A stretch of DNA of 64,000 nt from Scolanthus callimorphus (Eukaryota > Cnidaria > Anthozoa > Actiniaria > Edwardsiidae), in assembly GCA_033964015.1 (NCBI GenBank), contig CM066923.1, forward strand, positions 6,375,978 through 6,439,977, written 5' to 3'. Below are positions 61,159-64,000 of this stretch, piece after piece. Within the stretch, counting starts at the first letter, position 1; every line of letters starts with the position of its first letter. The position numbers were made by a program, and so were the translations under genes. A model generated the notes under the pieces. The model worked only from the letters and a program-made list of their open reading frames with translations, was not told the DNA's origin and searched no databases.

Positions 61159-64000
61159 AAGTCTTTACCTGTCGGGGTGACTAACCGCCGAAGTCGATTC
61201 ACAGTTTTACGATAGCAACCAGTCTGCAAAGACTCGAAGTATCTTCCTCTTTTGGGAAAATACGGAAATTAGCCGCCTATAAAGGGCTCTTTCGTGGTAC
61301 AAACTAATTTCTTACTGTTATGAAATACGAAATATAGCTGAACTAAAAATATTTTTAAAAACCGGATGCGTTATTGACCTCATAGTAGGGATTTCCTAGC
61401 CTCCTAGAGTGAACTCACCGCTACCTTTCAAATGATTGCTCGTCAAAAACAATTTCCTGGTTTTAACAATAACTAGGGTGGTAGAATGACTTAAAATTAA
61501 TGAATAACAAACATTTCTAGTTAAAACAACTTCCCCATTGTACAATGGGAAGAAATTGCTGAATTGGGAAAATGAATTGGCAGAACAAAAACAAGCTAAG
61601 TCTCCGATAATACGAAGATAAAACACCCAAGGCCAGAATCGACGACTCGATATTAAACAAACAAACGGGGTTTTCATTCCTTTGCAAGCGACTTTGTAAA
61701 TACATAAGAACAGAAAGGAAAAATAATGGATTTGTATTCATTCTCTTACCTTGGCAAAAAGGAGAATTACGCTTGTGCATTAAATAATTAGCAAACAATT
61801 AACATGGAAACAAAATAGTACGTTTGCTTTGCATTATAGCCACTCCAACTTCGTGTTTGAAAACGTACGAAAGGGGAACTCGTGTTCGACATTTAGAAAA
61901 CTACCTCTGTCGGAGAATACTAGATAAGTGGGAACCCTCATTAAATAATAATCGAACTGTTAGCATCAAAGCTTTAAGAGCAAGTATAACCCTCGAAAAG
62001 CGTTTAGTTTTAAAAATTCATGTCGGCAATGAAAAACCTTGCTTGAAAAACAATTCACGTTTTGCCAAAGCCTGGTTTATCCGGTAAAATCGAGAAGTAA
62101 GCTTTGAAAACGTTTTTTTTTTGTTTTTTTTTTATGACTTTAATGTTTGAAAGACATAAGTATTTAGGAGCTTGGGGTTTCCATGACAAGACAAGAGCTA
62201 TTTTATTCCCGATGCCACCCGGACAGTTTGAACAACTATTATAAAGCATTGATGGCATTTGCGGTGACAGTTTTCGATAAACACAAACATTATAGCGTTC
62301 GTTTGGCGGGAATTTGTAGACTAAGTGAAAATAACTTCAGAAAGTGACATTTTCAATTATTTTATTATAGCGTAAGACAAAATGGGAAATTTTGAAACCA
62401 AATAACTTCAGAAAATGTCATGTTCAATTATTTGATTTTAGCTTAACATAAAATGGGAAATTTTGAAAATCATTGAAATCATTTGAAAAATCAACAATTT
62501 CGAATTTCTCATTTTATCATCTCCAATCGAAAATGTAAATTAAAAGTAAAATGACAAAAAATAGAATAAGAGCTTGAAATGAGGGAGGGTGTTTTCGTTC
62601 CAGAATTCAAACCTATAGAATAAAAACAAGGCAAACCAAAATAGCTTTTGTAACAAAACGTGGAAATTTTCACGATTAAAAACAACGGAAACTGCTTTAA
62701 GTTACCGTTAAGGCTTTCGCGGATCCTTTTGGCAAAATAAATTGATGATAATTAGTTATTAATAAAAATATTTATAGCTATGAGTTCTGTATCATGGAGA
62801 ATTCGTAAAAAGGCATGTGATCTTGGGTTATATAACTTCTGGTTCCGTGCATGAACGAAAACATCGTGGGAGAAATACGTATTGGTCGAGTGTTTTTGTA
62901 GCCAAGTAGCTACTGCTTCAAGTCTGCATTGGGGTACATGTGTATAATAGCTAAATCCGTCGCGTTATGTAGCGGAAACTTCAAACAAGTTCGCAACTTG
63001 TCCCCAACTTGATGCGATTTGAAGAATGAAGAGAGCACATACAGAAATCGCACCGGAATTGTATCCCATGCCACCGTTCCATAATGCATTGCGCGCCGTG
63101 TTATTTATGTTTTGAATTTGTAAACGAAAAATATAAAACGGAAACAAAAATAACTGTTCAAAAACTTAACTTAATCTATCAACTGGCCTCACAATGTATT
63201 TTTTTAGTTTAGATTTTAAGGATGTAAAGCTCAAACCATCGAGAATTTGTAAGTCGAAATAAACTTCTTGCCTTGTCTTGTCTTGTCATTCTGTCGCGTT
63301 TCAGTTTCTCTGTTTTCTAAGCCTCCACAGGTTTTGATTGACAGCACAGAATCGCCAAACCAAAACACGGATTCATGACTTTTGATTCATGCGACAAAAC
63401 GACGTTGACTGTAAAAGCAGAAAATGATACGCTCTCTTCTGAATTAATAATATAAGGCACCAAAAACAGGAGTCTTGAATGTAAAATAAACGTAAAACCA
63501 TCGCTAAGTCTGGCGTCTACCGCATCACTTAAACGTAACAGGTGGTCGAATGAAATTATTGTTACTCTTAGTTCTCGCTCACGAAAACATATTTAGACAG
63601 CAAGCATTTTTAAAGCTAAAACACACAAAGGATGCTACGATAAGAGTGCCATTTTATTTAGTGCTTGAATTTGGAGCTGCATATAACAAAGGAGAGAGTT
63701 TGGCAATCTCTGTGGTTTGACTCAAATCACGTAAACTCGCCAAAGTAACACTAACGCGTTTTCGTTTGAATCCGTATAGTATCCTTGCACACGCCAACAC
63801 CAAATAAAAACTGATCGCTTGTTTGGAGCTAAATCTCCCGTCCACACTAACACGCATCGAATCCGTATAAGTTTGAAAAAGAATACTTTTGAAAACGCGT
63901 TAGGCCTAACTGGCTTGTAAGATAACGAGAAGCGACTTTTAAAATGTTTCTGCGCTTCTTTTTCGGGAAAACGAACTCAAAAGCCTGAATCTGGTTATTG
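61159..64000. other. No supported gene; possible location of missing 5' exons
   Basis: This lies upstream of the last recognised motor exon on the minus strand, so N-terminal motor exons could be here. I found no P-loop (GxxxxGK) reading. An open stretch at 61171-61228 has plausible splice sites but no kinesin resemblance. At 62330-62480 a ttcagaaa(a/g)tg(a/t)cat repeat occurs twice, and a cttgtcttgtcttgtc run lies near 63273-63290. Confidence 0.35.

Noticed and set aside
61824..62087. Plus-strand frame of 87 codons
   Set aside because: Non-ATG start, no motif, and no splice or repeat context supporting a gene.

Overview
The window looks like animal nuclear DNA, most likely from a cnidarian such as a coral or sea anemone (inference). 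It is AT-rich, its genes are split by GT-AG introns, it holds no bacterial operons, and it is packed with short palindromic repeats, a tRNA-derived SINE and minisatellites. Species identification would need a database search. Almost all short open frames here are chance frames or antisense shadows.

The main content is one large minus-strand gene that I rebuilt exon by exon, from 59452 (its 5' part is not in view) down to a stop at 27432. Every splice junction keeps phase. In transcript order it encodes the second half of a divergent kinesin motor domain, a kinesin-3-like neck and coiled coil, an FHA domain, a very long charged coiled coil and a C-terminal PH domain. The FHA and PH domains match the LL5/PHLDB family, cortical PIP3-binding anchors for microtubules that in vertebrates have no motor. 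The gene therefore joins a kinesin-3-type front end to a complete LL5-like back end. The visible motor half lacks recognisable switch I and switch II motifs, which suggests a dead or non-motile motor. A second first exon at 42182-42298 has its own ATG, an upstream in-frame stop and a matching phase-0 donor. It would start a transcript without the motor, giving the vertebrate-like LL5 form. One base is missing near 30871 in the coiled-coil exon.

A smaller minus-strand gene at 15576-19455 encodes a mucin-like type I membrane protein: a signal-peptide-like exon, a Ser/Thr/Pro-rich exon and a transmembrane/tail exon. It too lacks one base, in an A run near 17331. Two -1 frameshifts in short A runs point to consensus errors rather than two dead genes.

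On the plus strand, 21206-22759 is an intronless gene for a 517-residue multi-pass membrane protein of unknown family.

Layout: 1-15.5 kb is repeat-rich intergenic DNA, with a 31-bp minisatellite at 2.1-4.0 kb and several palindromes. The mucin-like gene lies at 15.6-19.5 kb and the multi-pass gene at 21-23 kb. From 23 to 27.4 kb there is repeat-bearing intergenic DNA. The kinesin-LL5 gene fills 27.4-59.5 kb and its introns carry most of the MITE-like elements. From 58.3 to 61.2 kb lies a mosaic of identical duplications and a 114-bp tandem array. From 61.2 to 64 kb I see nothing firm, although missing motor exons may lie there or beyond the window.
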